Of a stretch of DNA of 64,000 nt, positions 43,747 to 52,941 are shown one piece after another (within the stretch, counting starts at the first letter, position 1; each line of letters starts with the position of its first letter). A program made the position numbers and the translations under genes. This DNA is from Microbacterium salsuginis (lineage in GTDB: Bacteria; Actinomycetota; Actinomycetes; Actinomycetales; Microbacteriaceae), in NCBI RefSeq assembly GCF_012524205.1, contig NZ_JABACI010000001.1:1054001-1118000 (forward strand), written 5' to 3'. The notes under the pieces were generated by a model, which was not told the origin of the DNA, ran no database searches, and worked only from the letters and a program-made list of their open reading frames with translations.

Positions 43747-44781
43747 TCAACTACTCTGCGCAGGTCCCGTCGTCGAACGGACCACCAACTCCGGATCGAG
43801 TGTGACCGACGACGGCTCGCCGCCGCGGGTAAGGTCGCGCAGCAGTGTGGCGGCTGTGCGGCCCATGAGGCGGCGCGGCTGGTTGACGCTGGTGAGCGCG
43901 ATGGGCTGCAGCTGGGCGAGGATCGTGTTGTCGTAGCCGACGACCGACACGTCAGCGGGCCAGCGGAGATTCAGGTCGGCTGCTGCGCCGAGGACGCCGA
44001 GTGCCGCGAGGTCGTTCGACGCAAGGATCGCCGTCGGGCGCTGCTCCGAAGAGAGCAGCTCGCGTCCGGCAGCGTAGCCGCCCTCCTGGTTCGGAGCGGC
44101 ATTCGCGACGTGCGCTCGGCCTGCCAGGCCGACGGCTGTCATGGCACGCACGAAGGCATCCTCGCGCGCACGAGCACCGGGGTTCTCGCCCGCGGCGACG
44201 AATCCGATGTCCTCATGTCCGAGCCCGAGCAGATGATCGAGCGCGACGCCCACGCCCCGGGCGTCGTCAGTCAGTACGCGGCCGGTGCGGGCGGGACGCG
44301 GGCCAGGCCGGCCCACGATCACCGTGGGCACGTCGGAGGCGATCGCCTCGATGTCTTCGGTGCTCATGGTAGGGGTGATGAGAATCAGCCCCTCCACGCG
44401 CAGTTCCACGAATGCCTCTGCAGCGGCTTTCTCCTTTGCCGGGTCGCGCTCGCCACTCGCGATCATCACTTGGTGGCGCAGGTCCTCCGCCGCCTCGAGG
44501 ATGCCGTCGATGACCTCCGTGTAGAAGGGATTGTGCAGATCCGATACGAGGACGCCCAGCATGTCGGTGCGCTGGCTCGCCAACTGGCGAGCCGCAGCGT
44601 TCGGACGATAGCCGAGGCGGCGCATTGCGTCGTGCACGGCGCGCTTGCGCTTATCGCCGACTTTCTCGGGTTGCTGCAGGACGAGTGAGACGAGAGATCG
44701 TGAGACGTTCGCCTCGCGAGCGACATCCGTCATCGTCGGCCGACGGGCACCCGGTGTGGCCGAACCTTTAGCGGCGGTCAT
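43747..44781 (-). CDS. LacI-family regulator of the PL8/FAD/ABC locus
   Basis: 344 residues, single LacI HTH (TMTDVAREANVSRSLVSLVLQQPEKV), hinge NAAARQLAS, then a type I periplasmic-binding effector domain. ATG 44781 overlaps the permease stop (ATGA), so it is the last gene of the transporter operon. It is the obvious candidate to bind the TGG-N-GCGC-N-CCA-like sites at 49151-49352 that flank both divergent promoters, giving feedback control of the operon and the secreted lyase. Confidence 0.9.
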   Translation of the reverse strand: MTAAKGSATPGARRPTMTDVAREANVSRSLVSLVLQQPEKVGDKRKRAVHDAMRRLGYRPNAAARQLASQRTDMLGVLVSDLHNPFYTEVIDGILEAAEDLRHQVMIASGERDPAKEKAAAEAFVELRVEGLILITPTMSTEDIEAIASDVPTVIVGRPGPRPARTGRVLTDDARGVGVALDHLLGLGHEDIGFVAAGENPGARAREDAFVRAMTAVGLAGRAHVANAAPNQEGGYAAGRELLSSEQRPTAILASNDLAALGVLGAAADLNLRWPADVSVVGYDNTILAQLQPIALTSVNQPRRLMGRTAATLLRDLTRGGEPSSVTLDPELVVRSTTGPAQSS

Positions 44782-45602
44782 CCTTTCACCGCTCCGGAGG
44801 TTAGCCCTGCGACGAAGTACTTCTGCAGGAAGGCGAAGAGCAGCGCAACGGGGATGATGGCCACCACGGAACCGGCCATCAATAGGTCCCACTCGGTGGC
44901 GAATTGGCTGCGCATGCCTGCCAAACCTACCGGGATGGTACGCAGGTCCGCATCATTGATGGCGAGTGACGGCCAGGCGAACTCGCCCCATGTCCACATG
45001 AACTTCAGCACGGCGAGAGTGCCGTACATGGCCAGCGCGTTGGGCACGAGCACCGACCAGAGCGTGCGCAGTCGCGATGCCCCATCGATGAAGGCTGCCT
45101 CGTCGAGTTCCCGCGGGAGCGCCATGAAGGTTTGACGCAGCAGGAAGATGCCGGTGGGGCTGATGACGTATGGGGCGATGAGCGCGGCGTAGGAATTGAG
45201 CCACCCGAGATCGCGCATCTGGATATACAGCGGAACGAGGATCACCTGCGCGGGAATCATGATCGCGGCGACCACGAGCAGCATCACCATCGGCTTGCCC
45301 CAGAAGTTCATTCGGGCCAAGGGGTAGGCGACCAGGCTGTCCAGCACGAGATTCGCGGCGACCACGACAGTGCAGACCAGCACCGAGTTCAGAAACCAGC
45401 GTCCGAAGTCCTTCTGCTCGAACAAGCGAACGTAGTTGTCGAACGTCACGTCGCCGAAAGCGACGACGTCCATCTGGGCGCCAAGCAGGTTCTGCAACGG
45501 CTGGAAGGACGCGAGCAGCATCCACACGAAGGGAGCACCGGCGAAGATCACGATCGCGACGATCGCCGCGATGTAGCCCGTGCGTTTCGCGGCGGCGTTC
45601 AT
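44778..45602 (-). CDS. Carbohydrate ABC transporter permease, MalG-type (PL8 locus)
   Basis: 274 residues from ATG 45602, which overlaps the partner permease stop. Six membrane helices; EAA loop LDEAAFIDGASRLRTLW; C-terminus QKYFVAGLTSGAVKG. Together with the MalF-type subunit it should import the unsaturated oligosaccharides made by the PL8 lyase. No ATPase gene is in the operon. Confidence 0.9.
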   Translation of the reverse strand: MNAAAKRTGYIAAIVAIVIFAGAPFVWMLLASFQPLQNLLGAQMDVVAFGDVTFDNYVRLFEQKDFGRWFLNSVLVCTVVVAANLVLDSLVAYPLARMNFWGKPMVMLLVVAAIMIPAQVILVPLYIQMRDLGWLNSYAALIAPYVISPTGIFLLRQTFMALPRELDEAAFIDGASRLRTLWSVLVPNALAMYGTLAVLKFMWTWGEFAWPSLAINDADLRTIPVGLAGMRSQFATEWDLLMAGSVVAIIPVALLFAFLQKYFVAGLTSGAVKG

Positions 45603-46483
45603 GACTTGACCTTTCGTCGGGCGATGACCTGCAGCGTGAGAGGAATCAGGACGAGCAGGAAGAGCACCGTCGTACCTGCCGCGGCGAACCCGATGTCGAC
45701 CTGCATTCGTGTGTAGAGGAAGGTGATGATCGTCAGGGTGGCGTTCCCGGGGCCACCCTCGGTCATGACCCACACCTGGTCGAACACCTTGAACGAATTG
45801 AAGATCAGCAGAACGAGCACGAAGAGGTTGACAGCGCCGAGCATCGGGAACTTCACGCGCCAGAACGTCTGGGTGGGGGTGGCCCCATCGATCCATGCCG
45901 CCTCTTCGATGTCGCGCGGTATCTGCTGCAGGCCACCGAGCAGCACGAGCATATAGATGCCGAAGTCCTTCCACACCGACACGAGCATGACCGAGGGCAG
46001 CGCCAGGGCCGGGTCCTGAAGCCAGGCGGGGCCCTCGATGCCGAACACGGCGAGCATCTGGTTCAGTGGGCCCCCGGTCGGCTCGTAGATGAACTTCCAG
46101 ATGACGCCGGCCACGACCATCGGGATGATCGCAGGCAGCAGCGACACCGTGCGAACCGCCTTGACTCCGCGGATCGCCTTGTTGAGCATCACCGCGCTGC
46201 CGAGCGACAGTGCGTAGGCGGTGATCGAGACCCCGACCGTGTAGACCAGGGTCACCATCAGCGATTGGTGGAAGGTTTCCGAGGCGATCAGGCGCTCGTA
46301 CTGGAGGGTCCCGACGAACTTCGGATCTCCCAGGAGATTCCACTGGAAGAAGCTCAGCCCGAAAGCCTGACCGAGCGGCCAGTACAGGAACGCGACGAGC
46401 GGGATGAGCCCGGGGAGCATGAACAGCCAAGCGGAGATGCTCTCGCGCCGGGCCGCGCTCATCCCGCTTCGTCGCCTTCGCAT
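45599..46483 (-). CDS. Sugar ABC transporter permease, MalF-type (PL8 locus)
   Basis: 294 residues from ATG 46483, which shares one base with the stop of the binding-protein gene (TGATG); an internal ATG 46463 is possible. Basic start MRRRRSGMSAARRES, then six helices. EAA loop IEEAAWIDGATPTQTFW and MTEGGPGNATLT are typical of MalF-like subunits. Longer readings into the binding-protein gene are shadows. Confidence 0.9.
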   Translation of the reverse strand: MRRRRSGMSAARRESISAWLFMLPGLIPLVAFLYWPLGQAFGLSFFQWNLLGDPKFVGTLQYERLIASETFHQSLMVTLVYTVGVSITAYALSLGSAVMLNKAIRGVKAVRTVSLLPAIIPMVVAGVIWKFIYEPTGGPLNQMLAVFGIEGPAWLQDPALALPSVMLVSVWKDFGIYMLVLLGGLQQIPRDIEEAAWIDGATPTQTFWRVKFPMLGAVNLFVLVLLIFNSFKVFDQVWVMTEGGPGNATLTIITFLYTRMQVDIGFAAAGTTVLFLLVLIPLTLQVIARRKVKS

Positions 46484-47811
46484 CAGTAGCTCGCCACCTC
46501 GAGGGCCTCGTCGACGGCGGCATCGATCGCGGCAAGCGCCTCGTCGATCGAGATGTCGCCGTTGATCGCCGCCACAATGTACTGCTTCTGGGCCTCCCAC
46601 CGGGCGGCCTGGGCGTAGCGCTCAGCCGTGATGTTCTCGAGGTTCGCACGCGTCAGCTGCTCCAGTAGCGCGCCGCGATTCGGATCAGCCTCGACCAGCG
46701 CATCGACCTGCTTGCGGATGTCGTCGCTGACCTTGTCGAGTTCGTACGCGAACAGCGGCGCCTTCTCCATGTAGCGCACTCCCTGCTCGGGTGAGGTCAT
46801 CCACTTCATGAATGCGCCCGCGGCCTCCAGCTCCTCGGATGCCGCGTTGGCGACGAGGAATTCTCCGTCAGTGTAGGAGCTCGCGTTGTCGGGACCCTCG
46901 GGCATGGGAGCGAGGGCCCACTCGTCGCTCAGCGTCGATGCGGTGATCTCGGGCAGGTGGAGCTGTTGGAAGGTGAACATGGCAACGGTGCCATCGATGA
47001 ACCCGCCCTTGGCGCTGGGGCCGGGCGAAGAGATGCCCTCCTCCACGAAGCTGCGGAGGTACTCGAGCGCTTCGCGTCCGGCATTCGAGTCTGCATCCGC
47101 CTTGGTGAAGTCATCGACGAGCTGCTCGCCGCCGGCCTGGTAGAAGAAGTTCGCCCAGGTGTGGTTGATGGCGTTGAGGTGGTCGTCCATGCCCTTGATC
47201 TGGAATCCCATCACTGGATCCCCCGCTGCCGCGGACTCGGTGGTGATCGTTGCCGCGGTCTCCTTGAGCTCGTCCCACGTCTCGGGCGGCCCATCGACGC
47301 CGTACTGCTCGAGCACGGTCTTGTTGTAGTAGAGGAGGTTTGTGTAGTACCCGATCGGCACGCCATAGATCTCACCGTCGTGGCCGGCAGCCGCTTCGAT
47401 GATGTTGAGGAACGGGTCGACATCCTCTTCGGTGTATCCGAGCTCGGCCAGCGAGGCGAGCGACCCGGAAGACAGGAAGTCCTGGTTGACGGGGGCCATG
47501 ATGAACACATCTGGGCCCGTGCCGGCGCCGACGGCCTGGATGATCTTGTCGCGCCCGTCGGCCCACTGCAGGCCGGTCAGTTCGACGATGACGTCGTCCT
47601 GGCTCGTATTGAACTCATCTACGTAGGCAGCCACTTCCTCCTCGGTGTGCCCGCCGAACGGCATGCTCCAGAAGTCGATGGTCACGGGTTCATTGTTCTG
47701 GTCTTCCGAGGTGTCGTCCCCGGTGTCACTGCCGGTTCCGGAGCATCCGGCGAGAATCAGGGCGACAGCCGCTGCGGCTGCGATCCCCCATGTTGCTCTG
47801 CGCTGAAACAT
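46483..47811 (-). CDS. Extracellular sugar-binding lipoprotein (PL8 locus)
   Basis: 442 residues. Signal peptide MFQRRATWGIAAAAAVALI, lipobox LAGC with Cys23, and a Gly/Thr/Asp linker. SBP_bac_1 features: VTIDFWSMPFGGHTEEE, GAGTGPDVFIMAPVNQ, and YGVPIGYYTNLLYYNKTVL. It is the second gene of the operon, 42 bases after the FAD-oxidoreductase stop. By context it binds uronic-acid-containing oligosaccharides from the PL8 lyase. Confidence 0.9.
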   Translation of the reverse strand: MFQRRATWGIAAAAAVALILAGCSGTGSDTGDDTSEDQNNEPVTIDFWSMPFGGHTEEEVAAYVDEFNTSQDDVIVELTGLQWADGRDKIIQAVGAGTGPDVFIMAPVNQDFLSSGSLASLAELGYTEEDVDPFLNIIEAAAGHDGEIYGVPIGYYTNLLYYNKTVLEQYGVDGPPETWDELKETAATITTESAAAGDPVMGFQIKGMDDHLNAINHTWANFFYQAGGEQLVDDFTKADADSNAGREALEYLRSFVEEGISSPGPSAKGGFIDGTVAMFTFQQLHLPEITASTLSDEWALAPMPEGPDNASSYTDGEFLVANAASEELEAAGAFMKWMTSPEQGVRYMEKAPLFAYELDKVSDDIRKQVDALVEADPNRGALLEQLTRANLENITAERYAQAARWEAQKQYIVAAINGDISIDEALAAIDAAVDEALEVASY

Positions 47812-47853
47812 CTTCGTCTCTCCTTGGTTGTTGGGTGTGGGCGTTGCAAGTAG

Positions 47854-49134
47854 TCAGTCCAAGATCACGCCGGCGCCCCGTAGCGCATTCTGCAACGTGG
47901 TCATGTCCAGATCGCGCACCCGCCTGTCGGACGCGACCGCGAGAGCAGCGGCAGTGCCGGCGGCCTGCCCCATCGCCATCGCGGTTGCGGTGACCCGCGA
48001 CGAGCCGGCGGCTCGACGCGTCGCCGAGTGGCAGCGGCCGGCGACGAGCAGGTCGTCCCAGCCCTGAGGCAGCAGCGTCCGGAACGGAATGTCGTACGGC
48101 TCTGGCGTCCACGCGTCGTAGTCGTGTGTTCCCGCGCGATCGGTCGGATGGATGTCCACATAGAAGACGCCTTTCAACACGGCGTCATCGAACCGGCGGC
48201 TCGTTCGGATGTCCTCTTCGGTCAGCTGGTAGTCGCCGACGATGCGCCGGGTCTCCCGGACTCCGACCGAGGGACCGCTGTAAATGAGGTACGCGGCGCG
48301 GAACTCGGGCACGCGCTCCCGCCAGGCGCGCACGAGTGCGTTGGCGTCCTTGCGACCGCGGATCTCGGCCGCGGTGAGGTCGGCGGGGTCGGTACCGTCC
48401 CCGGGCATGCGCGTGATGTTGAACACGAGCTCGTCGGGAGCGTGTGCGAAGTCGTCGTGTTCGGCATGGAAGAAGTACAGACCGAGGTCGCCGGAGTCGT
48501 GCAGGTCTTCGACGACCTCCCGCATGCGAGAAGTGAGGGTGTCACTGTCTTCCACGTTTCCCACGCGGAAATGGAGTGTGAGCGGCTGCATGGGCATGCT
48601 GCGCTCGATGGGCGCGCCCGCCCATGCGGCGACATCGCCGTCGCCGGTCGTGTCGATGGTGACCTTCGGTCGCACGACGGTGAGTCCGGCCTTGTTCGCC
48701 AGCACCACTTCGTCGACCCGCCCGTCGGCAGCTCGCACTCCAGCGACCGACGTGTGGAAGAGGAGGTCGAGCGAGTCGCTCTGCTCCGTGAGCATTTCGT
48801 CGGCGACATGCTTGAACGCTTCTGGATCCAGAGGAAGGAAGGGGTGCTCGAGATGGGTCTGGCCGACGGCGGCAAGATCAAGTCGCTGAAGTACCTCGAC
48901 CGGGATGCCGCCGACGGCGATGCGCCCGCTGCCTAAGTGAGCGACACCGTCGAACCACGGGTTCCCGACACGCGTCAGAATGCCGCCGACGAAGCCCGCC
49001 TGCTCGACGAGCAGCGTGCGGGCGCCGTCGCGGGCGGCGGCGAGGGCTGCGCCGAATCCGGCGCATCCTCCACCCGCGACGAGCACGTCGACATCGGTGA
49101 CGGGAAGGTCGGCTACAAAATGCGTGGTGGTCAT
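47854..49134 (-). CDS. FAD-dependent oxidoreductase (FAD_oxidored/PF12831-like)
   Basis: 426 residues. The dinucleotide-binding motif VDVLVAGGGCAGFGAALAAA lies near residues 15-34, followed by LLVEQAGFVGGILTRVGNPW. TIDTTGDGDVAAWAGAP is the second FAD motif, and LLVAGRCHSATRRAAGSSRV plus ATAMAMGQAAGTAAALAV near the end form the C-terminal FAD-binding part. This pattern matches the FAD_oxidored family often found in polysaccharide loci, whose substrates are mostly unknown. No signal peptide. It is the first gene of the transporter operon, divergent from PL8. Confidence 0.88.
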   Translation of the reverse strand: MTTTHFVADLPVTDVDVLVAGGGCAGFGAALAAARDGARTLLVEQAGFVGGILTRVGNPWFDGVAHLGSGRIAVGGIPVEVLQRLDLAAVGQTHLEHPFLPLDPEAFKHVADEMLTEQSDSLDLLFHTSVAGVRAADGRVDEVVLANKAGLTVVRPKVTIDTTGDGDVAAWAGAPIERSMPMQPLTLHFRVGNVEDSDTLTSRMREVVEDLHDSGDLGLYFFHAEHDDFAHAPDELVFNITRMPGDGTDPADLTAAEIRGRKDANALVRAWRERVPEFRAAYLIYSGPSVGVRETRRIVGDYQLTEEDIRTSRRFDDAVLKGVFYVDIHPTDRAGTHDYDAWTPEPYDIPFRTLLPQGWDDLLVAGRCHSATRRAAGSSRVTATAMAMGQAAGTAAALAVASDRRVRDLDMTTLQNALRGAGVILD

Positions 49135-49150
49135 CCTTGACTCTCTAAAT

Positions 49151-49162
49151 TGGTGCGCTCCA
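49151..49162. promoter_or_regulatory. Operator site A (leftward operon)
   Basis: TGGTGCGCTCCA is a palindrome of the form TGG-N-GCGC-N-CCA. It lies just downstream of the predicted start (~49167) of the FAD/ABC/LacI operon and 17 bases before its start codon. Confidence 0.65.
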
Positions 49163-49173
49163 GAACGGATCAG

Positions 49174-49202
49174 ACGCTACACCGCAACTGCGGGAATCAC
49201 AA
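49174..49202 (-). promoter_or_regulatory. Predicted promoter of the FAD/ABC/LacI operon
   Basis: The minus strand shows TTGTGA (49197-49202) and TAGCGT (49174-49179) with a 17-base spacer, upstream of operator site A. Confidence 0.5.
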
Positions 49203-49296
49203 CTGCGGCGTGCCCTACCGTGAGAAACCGCGCCAATACGCCCTGGATGACTACGCCGGCGCCGCGCAGAAAGTCGCACGCCCACTCAGAGAATCG

Positions 49297-49325
49297 TTGC
49301 TTAATTTTGGCGCGCTCCATATTGT
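49297..49325 (+). promoter_or_regulatory. Predicted promoter of the PL8 lyase with operator site B in the spacer
   Basis: TTGCTT (49297-49302) and TATTGT (49320-49325) are 17 bases apart. The spacer holds TGGCGCGCTCCA (49308-49319), a second TGG-N-GCGC-N-CCA palindrome matching site A at 11 of 12 bases. Confidence 0.65.
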
Positions 49326-49352
49326 GTGAGCGTACCAACGTGGTGCGTTCAC
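49326..49352. promoter_or_regulatory. Operator site C at the PL8 transcription start
   Basis: A 27-base inverted repeat: GTGAGCGTACCA, ACG, TGGTGCGTTCAC, with arms matching at 10 of 12 positions. Each arm resembles sites A and B (TGGTRCGYTCA). It directly follows the -10 box of the lyase promoter. Confidence 0.68.
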
Positions 49353-49369
49353 AAAGAGGTGGAGAAACT

Positions 49370-52300
49370 ATGCGTGCTGAACACCTGGGACGACGGTCCG
49401 CCAGCCGTCCGATGCAGAGGGCGTCCCGCGTCATCCCAATCCCAACCCCAAGACGATCGAAAAGGTGGGGGGTCTGGATCGGCTTCGCTCTGACGACCAG
49501 CCTGATCGTCGGCAGCATCACCGCGAGCGCTGAGAACGCGTACGCAGCCGACGAGTTCGACGAGTTGCGGGCCAAGTGGCACGAGATGGTGACAGGTGGC
49601 GCCGGCCTGCCTCAATCCGACCCTGACATCACTGCTCGGACCGACGATATCGAGGCCGCGGCGAGCACCCACTGGAACTCGATGGATACCTCGCCCACGC
49701 GAACGCGGCTGTGGAGCAATCTCGGCGGGAGCGGCAGCGACGTCAAGCTGACCTACCGCAAACTGAAGCAGATGGCGCTCGCGTACTCTGTGGAGGGTTC
49801 GAGCCTGCAGGGCGATCCACAGCTGCGAACCGACATCGTGTCGGCCATGGACTGGATGTACGCCAACTTCTATAACGAGAACACCCCGGATGTCGGCAAC
49901 TGGTGGGACTGGGACATCGGAACGCCGCTCGAGCTGAACGACATCGTCGTGATGATGTACGACGAGTTCACAGCGACGCAACGCACCAACTACATGGCCG
50001 GTGTCGAGCGTTTCTCTCCGTCAGTGACTGGGACGGGAGCGAATCGGGTGTGGATGGCCGTGGTGGTTGGAGTCCGGGGAATCATCGTCAAAGATGGCGC
50101 GAAGGTGAGCGCGGCTCGAGATGGCCTCAGCGACGTCTTTGCTTACGCATCTAGCGGTGACGGCTTCTATCGTGATGGCTCATTCATCCAGCACACGAGC
50201 ATCGCTTACACCGGCGGGTACGGGAAGAATCTGCTCTCAGATGTAGCGAACATCATGTTCGTTCTCGACGGGTCAACCTGGGAAGTGGTCGACCCGCGCA
50301 AGCAGGTCGTCATGCGGTGGGTCTACGACAGTTTCGAGCCGCTGATGTACGAGGGTGCCATGGCCGACATGGTCCGCGGGAGAGAGATCTCTCGTTTCAG
50401 CTTTCAAGACCATGTGACCGGCCACCACCTGATGCAGTCGCTCATTCGCGTCTCGCAGTTCGCGCCGTTGGCGGATGCGCGCGCCATCCGATCGATGGTC
50501 AAACGTTGGATAGTCGAAGACAGCTACCAGAACTTCTATGACCTCGCGAGCATCAACATGATCGTTCTTGCGAAGGCGATCATGAGCGACAGCACGACCT
50601 CCGCCCGCGGCGCTCTCGTTCGCAATGCCCAGTTCCCCGAGATGGATCGGGTCATGCATCTGCGGCCGGAGTTCGGCTTCGGGATCAGCATGCACTCCAC
50701 CCGTATCAGCAACTATGAGTCGATCAACGCTGAGCACAAGCGTGGGTGGCACACCGGCGACGGAATGACGTACCTCTACAACGAGGATCTCGGACAGTTC
50801 TCCGGTGACTTCTGGCCGACGGTGAACTCGTATCGCTTGCCCGGAACGACCGTGCTGAAGGACTCCACAGTCACTCAGGGAAGGGGCGGGAGCGACGCCG
50901 TTGGCGGCGCAACGCTCGGCGAATACGGTGTGGTCGGCATGCGACTCAGGCCCCCGGGGCAGACGCTCGATGCGAGGAAGGCGTGGTTCATGTTCGACAA
51001 CGAGATCGTCGCGCTGGGCGCCGGGATCTCCGCCACGGACGGCAAGGTGGTTGAGACGATTGTTGAGAACCGGAAACTGAACGACACGGGCAACAACACG
51101 TTCACCGCAGATGGGATCACCCGCTCCACTGCGCTCGGGTGGACTGAATCGATGACCGGAGTCAGCTGGGCTCATCTGCAGGGGAACGTCTCCGGAGCCG
51201 ACATCGGCTACGTCTTCCCGGGGTCTGCCACAGTCCAGGGTCTCCGCGAGTCCCGCACCGCGAAGTGGAGCGACATCAACACCTACAGCGGTTTCGGGAA
51301 CACCGCTTCCAAAACACGCAACTACCTGTCGATGTGGATGGATCACGGCGTAGATCCGACGAACGGCACGTACTCCTACATCGTGGTTCCGGGTGCGACG
51401 CCGGCACAGGTCAGTACATATGCGTCAGCACCACCGATCACGGTCCTGTCGAACACGTCCGACGCGCAGGCAGTGTCGAAGCCTTCGTTGGGCATCACCG
51501 CCGCGCAGTTCTGGCGGATGGGGAGCACGACCGCAGGGCCCATCACGAGCGACTCGATCGCCTCGGTCGTTGTCCGTGAGACTGCCGATGAGATCGCCGT
51601 CTCGGTCGCCGATCCGACGCACGTCCACACGGGCAGCATTGCGGTTACCGTCGCGCTCCCTGCGGCGTGCGTCGTCGAAAGCGATCCGACCATCACCGTC
51701 AGCCAGGTGACCCCCGGCGTGCAACTCAGCGTCAACGCTGCCGGATCGGAGGGGAAGTCTCACACGGTCGTGCTCCGAAAGAGCGGCACGTGCGTGGCGG
51801 CTGGGCAAAGCGTTCACACCTTCGAGGTCGAGAACCTTCCTCTGGCATCGTCCGGAGACCTGCATACGGTGTACTCGACCGATACGCAGGCCAGCGGAGG
51901 AAAGTGGCGCCGCTACGATTCCAACGCTGTCGGAGACTTCATCGAGCACGCTGTCGATGTGCCGAGCGTCGGTACGTACCGAGTGCTGGTGAAGTCGAAG
52001 AATGCCGGCGACCGCGGGGTCGCACAGGTCGCGATTCAAGGGACCGACGCTGGCGTCCCCCTCGACTTCTATGCCGCGAGCAGCGGGGCGTTCGTGTCGA
52101 CGAACATCGGCACAGTCTCGTTTGCGCACGCGGGGCCTAAGACGATTCGATTCACCGTCACAGGCAAGAACTCCGCGAGCTCCGGATACCGAATCCCGCT
52201 GGACTCGATAGTCCTGGAGCGCATCGGAGGACTGCCAGCCGGGGCAGTTCACGAGACCGAAGCGCTTCCTGCGACATCGTCATCCGGCGACACCGTCTCG

Positions 52301-52648
52301 ATCGTCAACGACAGTGGTGCCAGCGGCGGGAAGTTGACCAAGCTGACGGCGAATGCTGTCGGGGACTATGTCGACTTCGCAATGCCGGTGGTGGCGCCCG
52401 GCACCTACGACGTCAAGGTACGGGTCAAGAAGTATTCCGACCGCGGCCGCTTCCAGCTCTACATCAACGGGCACACTCAAGGCCTTGAGCAGGATTTGTA
52501 CGCGACATCGCAGGCGTTCAAAACTCTCGAATTCGGCACAGTGCACATCACGGCGCCCGGCACCGTCACTCTGCGATTCCAGGTGACCGGCACATCAGGC
52601 CTGAAGCACGATCTCGCCCTCGACTCAGTGGAGCTGATTTCACGTTGA
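49370..52648 (+). CDS. Secreted polysaccharide lyase family 8 (hyaluronate/chondroitin/xanthan lyase-like)
   Basis: 1092 residues from ATG 49370 (GGAG seven bases upstream). Signal peptide with core IGFALTTSLIVGSITASAENAYA. PL8 landmarks: substrate-cleft NWWDWDIG (177-184), Asn in TGANRVWM (~225), catalytic His275 in DGSFIQHT, Tyr280/284 in YTGGYG, and RGREISR. An (alpha/alpha) toroid is followed by the antiparallel beta super-sandwich. Two tandem ~120-residue C-terminal carbohydrate-binding-like modules follow (from about HTVYSTDTQASGGKWRRY and HETEALPATSSSGD). The enzyme cleaves uronic-acid glycans by beta-elimination; the exact substrate is unclear. No cell-wall anchor. Divergent from its presumed importer. 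Confidence 0.9.
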   Translation: MRAEHLGRRSASRPMQRASRVIPIPTPRRSKRWGVWIGFALTTSLIVGSITASAENAYAADEFDELRAKWHEMVTGGAGLPQSDPDITARTDDIEAAASTHWNSMDTSPTRTRLWSNLGGSGSDVKLTYRKLKQMALAYSVEGSSLQGDPQLRTDIVSAMDWMYANFYNENTPDVGNWWDWDIGTPLELNDIVVMMYDEFTATQRTNYMAGVERFSPSVTGTGANRVWMAVVVGVRGIIVKDGAKVSAARDGLSDVFAYASSGDGFYRDGSFIQHTSIAYTGGYGKNLLSDVANIMFVLDGSTWEVVDPRKQVVMRWVYDSFEPLMYEGAMADMVRGREISRFSFQDHVTGHHLMQSLIRVSQFAPLADARAIRSMVKRWIVEDSYQNFYDLASINMIVLAKAIMSDSTTSARGALVRNAQFPEMDRVMHLRPEFGFGISMHSTRISNYESINAEHKRGWHTGDGMTYLYNEDLGQFSGDFWPTVNSYRLPGTTVLKDSTVTQGRGGSDAVGGATLGEYGVVGMRLRPPGQTLDARKAWFMFDNEIVALGAGISATDGKVVETIVENRKLNDTGNNTFTADGITRSTALGWTESMTGVSWAHLQGNVSGADIGYVFPGSATVQGLRESRTAKWSDINTYSGFGNTASKTRNYLSMWMDHGVDPTNGTYSYIVVPGATPAQVSTYASAPPITVLSNTSDAQAVSKPSLGITAAQFWRMGSTTAGPITSDSIASVVVRETADEIAVSVADPTHVHTGSIAVTVALPAACVVESDPTITVSQVTPGVQLSVNAAGSEGKSHTVVLRKSGTCVAAGQSVHTFEVENLPLASSGDLHTVYSTDTQASGGKWRRYDSNAVGDFIEHAVDVPSVGTYRVLVKSKNAGDRGVAQVAIQGTDAGVPLDFYAASSGAFVSTNIGTVSFAHAGPKTIRFTVTGKNSASSGYRIPLDSIVLERIGGLPAGAVHETEALPATSSSGDTVSIVNDSGASGGKLTKLTANAVGDYVDFAMPVVAPGTYDVKVRVKKYSDRGRFQLYINGHTQGLEQDLYATSQAFKTLEFGTVHITAPGTVTLRFQVTGTSGLKHDLALDSVELISR

Positions 52649-52689
52649 GCGCCGACACGCGGCAACCGAGCTGATCTGACGACAGGCTA

Positions 52690-52721
52690 CGAGAGCCTCG
52701 GCCGCACGGCCGGGGCTCTCG
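52690..52721 (+). terminator. Hairpin terminator of the PL8 gene
   Basis: CGAGAGCC and GGCTCTCG form an 8-bp outer stem around an inner GGCC/GGCC stem, 42 bases after the stop. The rest of 52649-52938 holds no gene I can support. Confidence 0.7.
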
Positions 52722-52941
52722 TCGCGCGATCCTCTGCACACCCGACGAATGGGCGCGCGGACGCTGATCGACGTCACCTACACCGCCGTGCGACTAGCAG
52801 CAGGGTGCCACCTGTTTGGGGTGCAACACCTTGCAGGGTTGGGGACACTCCGGGGGACACTTGTCGTCTACGGCATGCGAAACCGCAGATTCCATCATTC
52901 GCATGCTTCGTGGGAAACAGTGACTGACCGGGGGTTTTTGG

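Noticed and set aside
43490..43936. 148-codon plus-strand frame after the NTF2-like gene
   Set aside because: It begins at the terminator hairpin and runs antisense into lacI; no ribosome site and low-complexity product.
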